Source: Planctomycetota bacterium (GTDB taxonomy: Bacteria > Planctomycetota > MHYJ01 > JACQXL01). From it: a stretch of DNA of 43,083 nucleotides. The stretch covers positions 1-43,083 of the forward strand of contig JACRIK010000024.1 of assembly GCA_016235865.1 (NCBI GenBank). The letters are read 5' to 3'. This document shows, one piece after another, positions 25,220 through 34,281 of this stretch; position 1 is the first letter of the stretch, and the number at the start of each line of letters is the position of its first letter. A model generated the notes under the pieces. The model searched no databases, was not told the origin of the DNA, and saw only the letters and a program-made list of their open reading frames with translations. The translations under genes and the position numbers were made by a program.

Positions 25220-26257
25220 TCAGAACGTGGCATGTCCTGAGACAGTATTTATGAATTTTCTGACAGAGCCGACCAAATGTATTAAATCCAACCCGGTATA
25301 AGAGGAGAAGATACCCAGCAGTGACAGTGCAGAGGATATAAATCGTTTCCGGCGTCTTTTCAGGTATCGGAGGAAATATTGCCGTGCCGGACGGTATTCT
25401 TTCATTCCTAAATGCGTTGCCGCTTTCCAATATTCTTTGCTTAAATTAAATTTATTCTCTAAGCGCCTAAGGTTTTTTTCGATTTGAGATATGTTTATGT
25501 CTGTTTTGAGCGCTTCAATTCTTTTTTGGTATTTATTGATAAAATCCAGCCGAAAGCTGGCTGACCTGAAATTAAAGAGTTCTACCAAAGTAGTATTTTT
25601 ACTATGCTGGCGCCAATACCCCAGCGGTTCAGGTAAATACCCGAACTCTCCTTCCATGGCCAGGGCGCAGAAGGTCGGCGAGTCCACCGCTGGTATATAA
25701 GGCGATGAAATGAAGCCGCCTATTTTCAGGAGGGCGTTTTTCCTTAGGCAGACCGTTACCGCGCAGCTGAACAATTCGTGTTGCAAGAATGCTTTTAGCG
25801 ACATGCCCACCGGCCGATTTTCCCTGATGTTTTTATCAGGCACCGCTAAGCCGGGGCGATATTTTTTTGTAATCCTTCCTTTTTCGTTGACCGTAAAACA
25901 ATCGCCGTAACTTAAGATTACCCGTGGGTTATCAAAAAGGGGTATCTGGCGCTCAAGTTTATATTCGGGCCAATAATCATCTCCCTCCAGAATGGCGATA
26001 AACTCGCCCTTAGCCAGAGACAGGGCTTTATTGTATGTTTCCCCCAACCGGTAAACCCCGATATGTTCCTGGTATATGTATCTAATCCGCTGGTCGCTGA
26101 ATCCCTTTATTATTTTTGCGGTATCATCAGTAGAGCCGTCGTTTATAGTAATTATTTCCCAGTCATTATAAGTTTGCGCAAGCACCGACTTTATGCAGGA
26201 TGCGATAAAGTCCTGGTGGTTATAAACCGGGATTATAATAGAAACCGTTGGTTTCAT
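25220..26257 (-). CDS. Family 2 glycosyltransferase
   Basis: This 345-residue GT-A glycosyltransferase has the N-terminal VSIIIPVYNHQDFIASC, the nucleotide-binding ITINDGSTDDTAKI and the metal-binding EGDDYW (DxD-like ED-D). A C-terminal basic region (about 270-310, KYQKR and RYLKRRRKRF) may associate with the membrane. The donor sugar is unknown. It is in a tight cluster with the next glycosyltransferase (2 bp gap) and the FkbM gene. Confidence 0.9.
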   Translation of the reverse strand: MKPTVSIIIPVYNHQDFIASCIKSVLAQTYNDWEIITINDGSTDDTAKIIKGFSDQRIRYIYQEHIGVYRLGETYNKALSLAKGEFIAILEGDDYWPEYKLERQIPLFDNPRVILSYGDCFTVNEKGRITKKYRPGLAVPDKNIRENRPVGMSLKAFLQHELFSCAVTVCLRKNALLKIGGFISSPYIPAVDSPTFCALAMEGEFGYLPEPLGYWRQHSKNTTLVELFNFRSASFRLDFINKYQKRIEALKTDINISQIEKNLRRLENKFNLSKEYWKAATHLGMKEYRPARQYFLRYLKRRRKRFISSALSLLGIFSSYTGLDLIHLVGSVRKFINTVSGHATF

Positions 26258-26259
26258 GA

Positions 26260-27186
26260 TTAATCCTGTATCTGTTGTTTAGACGCTTCGCCGGCTGGGC
26301 GTTGGGGGAAGAATTCCCCCCTCGTCAACTGCTTTGCCAGGCCGATAATATAACCCAGGCCATAAGTGATTCTTGCGGACAGGAAGATAAGCCTTAGATT
26401 AATAAAGGCGTCGATATTTTGGATAACAAACCTAATGGTCCGATATAAGAGAGTTCTTTTCGGTATGAAATTCTTTACCTCGCCGGCCGGTGTTTCATAA
26501 ACCAAATGCGGATAATGCCAGAAAACATAAGCGGCATTTTTGCCTCTTTGAAATACTCCCTTTAGCAATTCTCTTATGTTTAAAGGCGGCGGATGATAAA
26601 CCCAGGTGTGTGGAACAACCACCACCTTGTAGCCGGCTTGCCTGACGCGGTATCGCAAGTCGGGATCTGTTCCGAAAAACAGGTCTTCGTTTTCCTGCCC
26701 GATCTTTATATAAACATTTTTCTTTATGGCTAATCCGGCCTGATGCGCCATATCGGTCTCAACTATTTCCGAAACCACCGGGAACTGAAATCTGCTAAAT
26801 TCCTCTGTGCACTGTCTTTGGAATCTATTGGCATCCGGCGGAATCAATGTGGAAGCGCCGGTTATTCCGATTGGCGATTGGCGATTGGTGATTGAGGATT
26901 GTTTTACAAGTGGGGTAATCAGGTTTTCAACTACTTTATCATCACCCAGTGTAACATCATCATCAAAGAAGACCACAATTTCCCCTTGGGCGGATTGGAC
27001 GCCGAGATTGCGCGCGCGGCTACTTGGTTTTTCGCCTGTCACCATAAGCAACTCAAAGTCCTGAAAGGCCTGGTCGTTCAGCCCCTGGATGAGTTTGGGT
27101 ACGTTGCCGGCCCGATAACCGTCCAGGGAAGGGATGATTATTGACACCAATGGATTATTTTTCTGACGGATAATTTGAATTGGCAT
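26260..27186 (-). CDS. Family 2 glycosyltransferase with heptamer insert
   Basis: This is a glycosyltransferase of about 308 residues. LVSIIIPSLDGYRAGNVPKL, PSSRARNLGVQSAQGEIVVF and the DxD-type FFDDDVTLGDDK are clear. A later EDLFFGTDPDLRYRVRQAGY matches the rhamnosyl/GT2 acceptor region. I prefer ATG 27186 (MPIQ) over a TTG six codons further upstream. Residues about 95-106 (SSITNRQSPIG) are coded by a period-7 GATTGGC repeat at 26869-26903. The acceptor is unknown. It heads the minus-strand glycan cluster. Confidence 0.88.
   Translation of the reverse strand: MPIQIIRQKNNPLVSIIIPSLDGYRAGNVPKLIQGLNDQAFQDFELLMVTGEKPSSRARNLGVQSAQGEIVVFFDDDVTLGDDKVVENLITPLVKQSSITNRQSPIGITGASTLIPPDANRFQRQCTEEFSRFQFPVVSEIVETDMAHQAGLAIKKNVYIKIGQENEDLFFGTDPDLRYRVRQAGYKVVVVPHTWVYHPPPLNIRELLKGVFQRGKNAAYVFWHYPHLVYETPAGEVKNFIPKRTLLYRTIRFVIQNIDAFINLRLIFLSARITYGLGYIIGLAKQLTRGEFFPQRPAGEASKQQIQD
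26869..26903. repeat. GATTGGC heptamer stutter in the glycosyltransferase
   Basis: Five 7-mers (GATTGGC, GATTGGC, GATTGGT, GATTGAG, GATTGTT on the plus strand) lie inside the coding region and remain in frame. Confidence 0.85.
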
Positions 27187-27244
27187 AAAGGCTTCTAATA
27201 TCAAAAGGTCACTCTTTCATCAATCTTTTATCTCCTTTTTGTTG

Positions 27245-27313
27245 ACCCCGCACATACTTTGTATTAGTGTTGATACTTCAAGATTACTTCTTTATACAAA
27301 GTATGTGCGGGGT
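27245..27313. repeat. 20-bp perfect inverted repeat between divergent genes
   Basis: ACCCCGCACATACTTTGTAT (27245-27264) and its exact reverse complement (27294-27313) flank a 29-nt AT-rich loop. It lies between the divergent glycosyltransferase and thiolase genes. It could be a palindromic mobile repeat, an operator or a long hairpin; there is no T-run. Confidence 0.9.
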
Positions 27314-27352
27314 TGGCCCCGGCTGACATTCTAATTAAGACAGGAGCTTTGC

Positions 27353-28648
27353 ATGGACAAGAAATACATCGTTCCGCCGCAGGTCAAAGGATTAAAAGAC
27401 AAAGTTAACGGCTACGGCGCTAAGTATGATGGCATTGTATTCCTGGCCGGCAAGCGCACGCCATTCGGCCGGTTTATGGGTTCGTTCGCTAATGTCGGGG
27501 CAGTGGAATTAGGCGTGATTGCCTCGCGGGCGGCTATTGCTCAGGCCGGTATCAAGCCGGAGCAGATTGAGTCGGTGGTATTTGCCAATGTAGCGGCTTC
27601 CAGCGGTGATGCCTTTTTCTTCCCGCGTCATATCGGGCTTTACAGCGGCGCGCCCATCAGCGCGCCTTGCCATTTGGTTCAGCGCATCTGCTCCAGCAGT
27701 TTCGAGACCATTGCCCAGTCAGCCGAACAGATATATTTTGGCAAGGCGGATTTCGTCCTGACCGGCGGAGCCGAGAATCTGACCCAGGTTCCGGTGGCTT
27801 CATTCGGCGGCCGGATGGGCTTCCCGTTGGGCCGGCCTAATTTCGTGGATTATCTCTGGGAGGCGTTTCTGGATACCTCCTGTGATTGCCCGATGGGCCT
27901 GACGGCCGAAAACCTGGCCAAGAAATACAAGATTACCAAGCAGGAATCGGATGAATTTGCCATACTGTCACAGCAGAGGTCAGGTATTGCTATAAAGAAC
28001 GGGTATCTCAAGGACGAAATAACGCCGGTAACTAACTGCAAATTAGAAGCGCACAATCTCAAGCCGCGCACGGTTAAATTACCCCGAGGTGTGGAATCAA
28101 TTAATGCCGATGAGCATCCAAAGCCAGATACCAAATTAGAAAAAATAGTAGGTTTACCACCGGTTTACAACAAGGATGGGGTGCAGACCGCGGCTAATTC
28201 CTGCGGTATCGTGGATGGCGCGGCCGCGCTGGTTCTGTCATCAGCCCAAAAGGCAGCCCAGATGAATCTCAAACCACTGGGACGGCTGGTGGCGACTTCC
28301 GCTTCGGGCGTTGAGCCGCATATTATGGGCATCGGTCCGGTCCCGTCCTGCAAACTGGCGCTGGAGGCGGCCGGGTTAAAACTCAGCGATATAGATTTAG
28401 TGGAGATTAACGAAGCCTTTGCCGCGCAATACATTGCCGTGGAAAAGGAATTAGGCCTGGACCGGAACAAGACCAATATAGATGGCGGGGCGATTGCCTA
28501 TGGGCATCCTTATGGCGCGACCGGCGCCCGGCTGACCATGACGTTGTTATATAAACTCAGACGGCTGGGCAAGCGCTACGGCATGGCTTCGGCCTGTATC
28601 GGCGGCGGGCAGGGAATGGCCGTGATTGTGGAAGCGTTCCCGGAATAA
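27353..28648 (+). CDS. Acetyl-CoA acyltransferase (thiolase, FadA/FadI-like)
   Basis: This 431-residue thiolase carries an N-terminal extension (MDKKYIVPPQVKGLKDKV) before the family start IVFLAGKRTPFGRFMG. The reactive cysteine is in QRICSSSFETIA (CSS rather than the usual CGS). NEAFAAQ and GGAIAYGHPYGATGAR follow, and the C-terminal cysteine is in ASACIGGGQGMAV. It likely cleaves 3-ketoacyl-CoA in beta-oxidation with the downstream HAD-ECH fusion. SD AGGAG is present. The next gene starts 25 bp after the stop. Confidence 0.92.
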   Translation: MDKKYIVPPQVKGLKDKVNGYGAKYDGIVFLAGKRTPFGRFMGSFANVGAVELGVIASRAAIAQAGIKPEQIESVVFANVAASSGDAFFFPRHIGLYSGAPISAPCHLVQRICSSSFETIAQSAEQIYFGKADFVLTGGAENLTQVPVASFGGRMGFPLGRPNFVDYLWEAFLDTSCDCPMGLTAENLAKKYKITKQESDEFAILSQQRSGIAIKNGYLKDEITPVTNCKLEAHNLKPRTVKLPRGVESINADEHPKPDTKLEKIVGLPPVYNKDGVQTAANSCGIVDGAAALVLSSAQKAAQMNLKPLGRLVATSASGVEPHIMGIGPVPSCKLALEAAGLKLSDIDLVEINEAFAAQYIAVEKELGLDRNKTNIDGGAIAYGHPYGATGARLTMTLLYKLRRLGKRYGMASACIGGGQGMAVIVEAFPE

Positions 28649-28673
28649 ACAGACAGTGAGGGGAGGGAATGGG

Positions 28674-30707
28674 ATGAGTCAATTTACCAAAATCGGCGTG
28701 GTCGGCGCCGGCACCATGGGTTCGGGCATTGTCCAGAAGATTGCCCAGGAAAATATCCCGGTGGTAATGGTTGATGTCAAACAGGAATTCGTGGACAAGG
28801 GCTTGAATAATATCAAGGCGCTCCTTGAGGAAGGCGCGCAGAAGAAGATATTCTCTCCGGAAAAAGTTCAACAGATACTCAATAATATTAAAGGCACTAC
28901 TGATATTAACGAACTTAAAGACGCTGATTTGGTTATTGAGGCGGTCTTTGAGGATAAGAACGTCAAGGTGGATTTATTCAAGAACCTTGATAAGATTTGC
29001 CAGCCGACCACCATTTTGGCTACCAACACTTCATCATTCAAGGTTTCGGAACTGGCCCAAGCGACTTCACGACCGGACCGGTTTGTCGGCCTGCATTATT
29101 TCTATCACCCGGCAAAGAACCGGTTGTTGGAGATTATCCCCGGCGCCAAAACTGTGGCCGCCACTATAGAAAGGGCAGAGGACTTTGCCAGCCGGACCAG
29201 TAAGACCGCTATCGTGGTCAAGGATGCGCCGGGTTTTGCGGTGAACAGGTTTTTCGTTCCTTGGTTGAACGAGGCGGTGCGGATTCTGGATGAAGGCGCC
29301 GCCAATGTTGTAACGATTGACGAGGCGGCCAAGCGGACATTCAAGATCGGCATGGGGCCGTTTCTGCTGATGAATGTTACCGGCATTCCGATTGCCTATC
29401 ATTCCACCGAGACACTGGGCCGGGAATTAGGAGCATTTTACGCCACGGCCAAAGGATTGAAAGCGCAGTTTGAGAAGAATGTCAAATGGGACTTGAGCGG
29501 GAATATTGACGAGTCCAAGATTGAGTCAATCGGCAACCGGTTGCTGGCTGTGGTATTTCTGGTGGCGGCCCAACTGGTTGATGAAGGCATTGCCAGCGTT
29601 GAAGACGTGGACCGGGGCGCCAAGATCGGATTGAGATGGGCGCGCGGGCCGTTTGAGATGATGAATAAAACCGGAATGGATAAGGCGCAGGCGATGATAA
29701 AGGAACTCTGCGCCAAATACCAGCTCGCCGTGCCCAAGATTATGGCGGCCCAAGCCGCTAAACCCTGGACATTCAGGTTGGTGGACCTGTCCGTAAAAGA
29801 TAGCATTGCGACTGTTACCATTAACCGTCCTGAGGCGTTAAACGCCCTTAACGAAGAAGTGGTCCGGCAATTAGAAGATGCGTTCAGCAAGGCCGAACAG
29901 GATAAGGATGTCAGGGTAATCGTATTTGAAGGCAAGGGTAAGGCGTTTGTTGCCGGGGCGGATATTGGATTCTTCGTCAAGAAGATTGAGCAAAAGAAGA
30001 TAGATGATATCGTGGAATTCACCCGCAAGGGACAGGGATTGTTGCTGAAGATAGACAAAAGCCCCAAGACAGTTGTTGCCAAGGTGGATGGCCTGACCCT
30101 GGGTGGCGGCGCCGAACTGGCATTGGCCTGCGACGTCATCCTGATGACTGAAAGGGCCAGCATTGGGTTTCCCGAGACCGGCATCGGTATTTATCCGGGC
30201 CTGGGCGGGACCCAGCGCCTGGCGCGGCTGATCGGCAAGGCGCTGGCTAAATACTTGATATTTACCGGCGATATTGTCAATGCCAAACAGGCCAGCGAAA
30301 TGGGGCTGGCTGAGTTTGTTTCTGTGGCCAATCTGAATAATCAGATAAAAGATATCGCTAAAAGCCCGGACCCCAAGGCGCGGATGTTAAAGACTATAAT
30401 GTCGTCAGCCCAGACCGAGAAAACCAGGGCGTTATTCAGCGATGACAAGCTGGATTCTTTGATGACCGGTAAACTGGCCGCCAGCTCGGATGCCATAGAA
30501 GCCCAATTAAGCAAGAAGGTGGCGTTCAAGGCGCCGATTGCCTTGCGTCTGGCCAATAAGATAATCGAAGACGGGCTTCAGGCGACATTGGAACAAGGTA
30601 TCCAGATGGAGCTGGCTTTTCTCCCCGAGATATTCTCAACCAAGGATGCCTATGAAGGGCTGACCTCGGTGTTACAGCGGAAACGGCCGGTATATAAAGG
30701 AATGTAA
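28674..30707 (+). CDS. 3-hydroxyacyl-CoA dehydrogenase / enoyl-CoA hydratase fusion
   Basis: This 677-residue bifunctional protein has its domains in the order dehydrogenase then hydratase, the reverse of E. coli FadB. The NAD-binding GVVGAGTMGSGIVQK starts the protein. HYFYHPAKNRLLEIIPGAKT and PGFAVNRFFVPWLNEAVRI belong to the dehydrogenase. The crotonase domain begins near residue 365 and has FVAGADIGFF, GGGAELALACD and GFPETGIGIYPGLGG, with both catalytic Glu residues. Order and size fit the FadN/archaeal-type bifunctional crotonase. I chose ATG 28674 because GGGAGGG lies upstream, rather than an earlier in-frame codon inside the thiolase gene. It probably acts in beta-oxidation or the reverse direction. 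Confidence 0.92.
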   Translation: MSQFTKIGVVGAGTMGSGIVQKIAQENIPVVMVDVKQEFVDKGLNNIKALLEEGAQKKIFSPEKVQQILNNIKGTTDINELKDADLVIEAVFEDKNVKVDLFKNLDKICQPTTILATNTSSFKVSELAQATSRPDRFVGLHYFYHPAKNRLLEIIPGAKTVAATIERAEDFASRTSKTAIVVKDAPGFAVNRFFVPWLNEAVRILDEGAANVVTIDEAAKRTFKIGMGPFLLMNVTGIPIAYHSTETLGRELGAFYATAKGLKAQFEKNVKWDLSGNIDESKIESIGNRLLAVVFLVAAQLVDEGIASVEDVDRGAKIGLRWARGPFEMMNKTGMDKAQAMIKELCAKYQLAVPKIMAAQAAKPWTFRLVDLSVKDSIATVTINRPEALNALNEEVVRQLEDAFSKAEQDKDVRVIVFEGKGKAFVAGADIGFFVKKIEQKKIDDIVEFTRKGQGLLLKIDKSPKTVVAKVDGLTLGGGAELALACDVILMTERASIGFPETGIGIYPGLGGTQRLARLIGKALAKYLIFTGDIVNAKQASEMGLAEFVSVANLNNQIKDIAKSPDPKARMLKTIMSSAQTEKTRALFSDDKLDSLMTGKLAASSDAIEAQLSKKVAFKAPIALRLANKIIEDGLQATLEQGIQMELAFLPEIFSTKDAYEGLTSVLQRKRPVYKGM

Positions 30708-30717
30708 TATATTGCAT

Positions 30718-30785
30718 GTCATTCCCGCGAAAGCGGGAATGCAGAAGACCACGATGTACTGGATTCCTGCCTGCGCAGGAATGAC
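30718..30785. repeat. dRS3-like inverted hairpin pair (copy 2)
   Basis: Two 27-nt hairpins (30718-30744 and 30759-30785) in opposite orientation lie immediately after the HAD-ECH fusion and just before the crotonase SD. They may limit read-through between the two genes. Confidence 0.85.
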
Positions 30786-30803
30786 AATGAGGGAGGAAAT
30801 ATT

Positions 30804-31583
30804 ATGCCGTACAACAACATTTTATACGAAGAGAAGGACAGAATCGGGATAATAACTATCAATCGTCCTACTAAACTCAATGCCCTTAATGACGAGACCA
30901 TCAATGAACTGTTCGATATTTTAGGGAAAATCAAGCGGGATGAGAATATCTGGTGTGTGATTATTACCGGCAGCGGCAAGGCCTTTGTCGCCGGGGCCGA
31001 TGTGGGTGAGCTGGCCGAACTGACCTCTCATACGGCCGAGGAAAAAATGCTCAAGGGCCAGGATTTATACAACCGGATCGAGAATTTAGGCAAACCGGTC
31101 ATTGCGGCGATAAACGGATTCGCCTTGGGTGGCGGATGCGAGATGGCCATTGCCTGCACGATTCGGATTGCGTCTGATGATGCCAAAATCGGACTGCCTG
31201 AGATTAATCTGGGCATAATGCCCGGCTACGGCGGCACCCAGCGGTTGACACGGCTTCTGGGCCGCGGGAATGCCATGGTGATGTTATTGACCGGCGAAGC
31301 CATATCAGCCCAGGAGGCGCACCGGGTGGGACTGGTCAATGCGATTTATCCCAAGGACCAGATTATGAATGCGGCTATGGAATTAGCCAGGAAGATTACT
31401 TCCAAGAGTCCCTTGTCAAGCAAGACCATCCTTGAAGTGGTCAATAACGGGTTGGAGACGCCTTTTGGAGAAGCGCTTAAGTTGGAAGCCAAACTTTTCC
31501 GAATACTTATTACGACCGAGGATGCCCAGGAGGGCTTGAGGGCGTTCCTGGAAAAGCGGCCGCCTAAATTTAAGGGAAAATAA
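30804..31583 (+). CDS. Enoyl-CoA hydratase (crotonase)
   Basis: This 259-residue enzyme of the crotonase fold would hydrate 2-enoyl-CoA. It has ITGSGKAFVAGADVGEL, FALGGGCEMAIACTIRI (first catalytic Glu in GGGCE), LPEINLGIMPGYGGTQRL (second Glu) and EGLRAFLEKRPPKFKGK at the end. It duplicates the hydratase domain of the fusion upstream, possibly with different chain-length preference. SD GGGAGGA precedes ATG. The next gene begins 2 nt after its stop. Confidence 0.93.
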   Translation: MPYNNILYEEKDRIGIITINRPTKLNALNDETINELFDILGKIKRDENIWCVIITGSGKAFVAGADVGELAELTSHTAEEKMLKGQDLYNRIENLGKPVIAAINGFALGGGCEMAIACTIRIASDDAKIGLPEINLGIMPGYGGTQRLTRLLGRGNAMVMLLTGEAISAQEAHRVGLVNAIYPKDQIMNAAMELARKITSKSPLSSKTILEVVNNGLETPFGEALKLEAKLFRILITTEDAQEGLRAFLEKRPPKFKGK

Positions 31584-31585
31584 AT

Positions 31586-31969
31586 ATGACAAAAGCCATT
31601 ATCATCGTCGCAATTCTGCTGGTTATTTTTGTTATTCCTTTTATTGTATTGAGCAATTGGGGAATGGGAACTATAGAGAAGTCCGCGATAGAAAATGGGT
31701 CTCCGGACTGGGTCTGGCGGGTGGCCAATATTTATTCCTGGTCATTCCGGGAAGATAAGGCGATTGAGGCTTATACGGATTTTATGGACCACTATGGCTC
31801 TGACCCGCGTTATCCTGAGGCAAAATATCGGCGGGCCGGTTGCCTGGCGAAGGTAGGGAATAAAGAGCGGGCGATTTTTGAGCTTAACGAATTTGCCCAG
31901 TGGTATCCGGAACATCCCAATGCCGAAGAAGCCAAGAAGCGGGCATCCCTGATAAAATATACGCGATAA
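31586..31969 (+). CDS. Membrane-anchored TPR-like protein
   Basis: This 127-residue protein has one N-terminal membrane helix (IIIVAILLVIFVIPFIVL, about 5-23). A soluble part follows with two TPR/Sel1-like helix pairs: EDKAIEAYTDFMDHYGSDPR, RYPEAKYRRAGCLAKVG and ERAIFELNEFAQWYPEHP. It resembles BamD/CpoB-type tetratricopeptides, with spaced P-x-x-x-x-A-x-x-A patterns. SD AAGGGA precedes the ATG. It is followed by the transporter gene after 11 bp. Function is unknown. Confidence 0.75.
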   Translation: MTKAIIIVAILLVIFVIPFIVLSNWGMGTIEKSAIENGSPDWVWRVANIYSWSFREDKAIEAYTDFMDHYGSDPRYPEAKYRRAGCLAKVGNKERAIFELNEFAQWYPEHPNAEEAKKRASLIKYTR

Positions 31970-31980
31970 TAACCACGTCA

Positions 31981-33396
31981 ATGAATGAACCGAATGACCA
32001 GTTGAATCCGGCAAGCCAGGAACAATCAATTCAAAGTGTTCATGGGTCTGATGCAAAGGAGAAAAGTTTACAATACTCCATTATCGAGGGCGGCGCGGCC
32101 TCGGTCATGGGCGGATTCGGCGACACTAAAATAGGATATTTCGCCATATTCCTTAAGGCCAACGAGCAGTTTATTTCATATCTGGCGGCGTTTCCGCAGA
32201 TTTGCGCCCTGACCCAGTTGATTTCAGTGGGGATTCTGGATCGGGTTGGCCGGCGGAAGGCGTTAATCATTCCCGGTGTTTTTATCAATATGCTCATGTG
32301 GCTGCCGATATTTTTCCTGCCGTTTTTGTTCCCGAATGCTGGGCCAATATTGCTTATCGTGACCGTGGCTATATCCACCGGAGCTGTCAATTTCAGCGTT
32401 CCGGCCTGGAACAGTCTGATGGGCGACCTGACTGAACCGGCCACACGGGGCCGGTATTTTGCCAAGCGCAATATCGTTGCCATGACCCTTTCCCAGCTTT
32501 CATCATTTCTGGCTTTTATCATTCTGGATTACTTCAAGCCGGTGGATGAACGGATTGGCTACGGCATAATCTTTGCGGTGGCCTTTATCAGCCGGGCGGC
32601 TTCCGTGTATTATTTAAAGAAGATGTCCGAGCCGGCTTATGTAACTCAAAAAGGGGATTATTTTACATTTTGGGATTTTTTAAGACGCTCCCCAAAATCA
32701 AATTTTGCCCGTTTTGTTTTTTATATCTCGTTGATTACCCTGGCGGTTAATATCTCCGGGCCATTTTTTGGGCTCTATATGGTGCGCGACCTGAAATTTT
32801 CATATATCCAGATTGCGGTTATTGATACCGGCCAGGTGCTGGTCCAGATTTTAATGATGCGCTACTGGGGCAGGGTGTGCGACCGCTATGGCAACCGGCG
32901 GGTGTTGGCGTTTACCGGATGGCTGATATCGTTTGTGCCGATACTTTGGCTATTATCGCCTGATTTCTATGCCATCATTGCATTTCAGCTCTTTGCCGGA
33001 CTGGTCTGGAGCGGATTCGGACTGGCGGCCGGTAACTTCATGTTTGATGCGGTCTCGCCGGCCAAACGCGCCAGATGCGTGGCTTATTTCACGCTGATTA
33101 ATACCCTGGGTTTGTTCCTCGGACCCATATTAGGCGGTCGGCTTGCACCGTACATGCCCAGCCAGCTTTATCTTTTTGGCTGGCATGTTACTCTGGTATC
33201 GTCGCTTCTGGTTTTGTTTCTTATCTCCGGATTATTGCGCCTGCTGATATCTTCAATCTTCCTGACTCATATCAAGGAGGTCCGTCAGGTGGAACAGATT
33301 ACCACCTGGGAATTGATATATAACTTCAGCATGATCAAGCCGGTGCTCGGCCCGATTTTTGACGTATTCACCGGCGGCAAGGAAGACAAAGAATAA
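31981..33396 (+). CDS. MFS transporter
   Basis: This 471-residue polytopic protein of the major facilitator superfamily has about twelve hydrophobic segments. The loop 2-3 signature LDRVGRRKALIIPG corresponds to the MFS motif D-R-x-G-R-R/K, and a second copy CDRYGNRRVLAFTGW begins the C-terminal half. Transport direction and substrate cannot be deduced. I start at ATG 31981 because the preceding in-frame codons overlap the TPR gene. There is no SD. A dRS3-like pair follows the stop. Confidence 0.85.
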   Translation: MNEPNDQLNPASQEQSIQSVHGSDAKEKSLQYSIIEGGAASVMGGFGDTKIGYFAIFLKANEQFISYLAAFPQICALTQLISVGILDRVGRRKALIIPGVFINMLMWLPIFFLPFLFPNAGPILLIVTVAISTGAVNFSVPAWNSLMGDLTEPATRGRYFAKRNIVAMTLSQLSSFLAFIILDYFKPVDERIGYGIIFAVAFISRAASVYYLKKMSEPAYVTQKGDYFTFWDFLRRSPKSNFARFVFYISLITLAVNISGPFFGLYMVRDLKFSYIQIAVIDTGQVLVQILMMRYWGRVCDRYGNRRVLAFTGWLISFVPILWLLSPDFYAIIAFQLFAGLVWSGFGLAAGNFMFDAVSPAKRARCVAYFTLINTLGLFLGPILGGRLAPYMPSQLYLFGWHVTLVSSLLVLFLISGLLRLLISSIFLTHIKEVRQVEQITTWELIYNFSMIKPVLGPIFDVFTGGKEDKE

Positions 33397-33420
33397 TAAC
33401 CGCCCCGAAACGCTCTCTCT

Positions 33421-33488
33421 GTCATTCCCGCGTAGGCGGGAATCCAGTAATCACTAGGGGTCTGGATTCCTGCTTTCGCAGGAATGAC
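33421..33488. repeat. dRS3-like inverted hairpin pair (copy 3)
   Basis: The hairpins are 33421-33447 and 33462-33488. The first is the exact reverse complement of the in-gene hairpin at 19943-19969. Confidence 0.9.
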
Positions 33489-33508
33489 ACCTTTGTGGCA
33501 GATTTTCC

Positions 33509-33537
33509 TTGATTTATTGTGGTTACCATGATATATA
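33509..33537 (+). promoter_or_regulatory. Candidate promoter for the pseudopilin gene
   Basis: TTGATT (33509-33514), 17 nt, then TATATA (33532-33537). A strong SD AGGAGG lies before ATG 33565. Confidence 0.45.
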
Positions 33538-33564
33538 ACACTTTGTATAAGGAGGAATGATAAT

Positions 33565-34170
33565 ATGAAAAGCAATTCGCAAAAAGGGTTTACCCTGGTG
33601 GAATTATTGATTGTCATCAGCATTATCGCCCTGTTGACCACCATGGTCACCGTGAGTTTATTGTCGGCGAAAAACAAGGCCAAGATACAGGCTACCCGGG
33701 CCCTGATTGCCAACATCCAGGCGGCCATCGAGAACTACTACGGCGCCTACGGCGATTATCCGCCCACCACACTGGCTGACATGTACACCGGCGGCTTTAG
33801 CGGCAATAACGGCATCGAATCCGTGGTCTATTGCCTCTCGGCCCAGGACAAGGGCGGTCCGTTTCTACTGGGCATCCTGGACAGCAAATACAGCAATCTG
33901 GATAGCGACCAGTTCGGTTCCACGCCCCTCAGGGAGCTTGTGGACGAGTGGAAGAATCCCATTGTCTATTTCCATTCCAAGGATTATTTAGACCCTTCCA
34001 AAGGCAATATCTATTCGTTCCGGAAGCCCGGGGATGCCATTATGCCGCAGCAGAATCCGGCCGCCGGTGCAAACGTGTATTACAACCCGGTCACCTTCCA
34101 GCTCTGGTCCGCTGGCCCGGACGAGAAAAACAATAACGGCTTGACTGACGATATCAATAATTGGAAATAG
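33565..34170 (+). CDS. GspG-like type II pseudopilin
   Basis: This 201-residue protein has a type IV prepilin leader. Peptidase would cut after Gly8 in SQKGFTLVELLIVISIIALL, and Glu5 of the mature protein is present. The helix is followed by NIQAAIENYYGAYGDYPPT and a C-terminal part with ELVDEWKNPIVYFHSKDY, as in GspG and related major pseudopilins. It would be assembled by the type II secretion or a related pilus machine. It has SD AGGAGG and is followed by a repeat and a second prepilin gene. Confidence 0.9.
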   Translation: MKSNSQKGFTLVELLIVISIIALLTTMVTVSLLSAKNKAKIQATRALIANIQAAIENYYGAYGDYPPTTLADMYTGGFSGNNGIESVVYCLSAQDKGGPFLLGILDSKYSNLDSDQFGSTPLRELVDEWKNPIVYFHSKDYLDPSKGNIYSFRKPGDAIMPQQNPAAGANVYYNPVTFQLWSAGPDEKNNNGLTDDINNWK

Positions 34171-34193
34171 GAAATATTTGTATCAGATTAGAG

Positions 34194-34281
34194 TCCCCCT
34201 TAGCAAAGGGGGATTAAGGGGGTTGTTCCTTACGTGATCCTGTGGGATAACAACCCCCTCGCCCCCTTTAATAAGGGGGAA
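34194..34281. repeat. CCCCCTT/AAGGGGG palindromic cluster supplying an SD
   Basis: Two hairpins of CCCCCTT(N)AAGGGGG type flank inverted arms AAGGGGGTTGTT and AACAACCCCCT. The last AAGGGGGA (34273-34280) lies 6 nt before ATG 34287 and is its only SD. A related copy is at 37009-37046. Confidence 0.75.

Noticed and set aside
28626-28673. Longer N terminus for the HAD-ECH fusion
   Set aside because: It overlaps the thiolase gene and lacks an SD; ATG 28674 follows GGGAGGG and starts the NAD-binding fold.
31900-31980. Longer N terminus for the MFS transporter
   Set aside because: These codons overlap the TPR-like gene in another frame; ATG 31981 fits the gene spacing.
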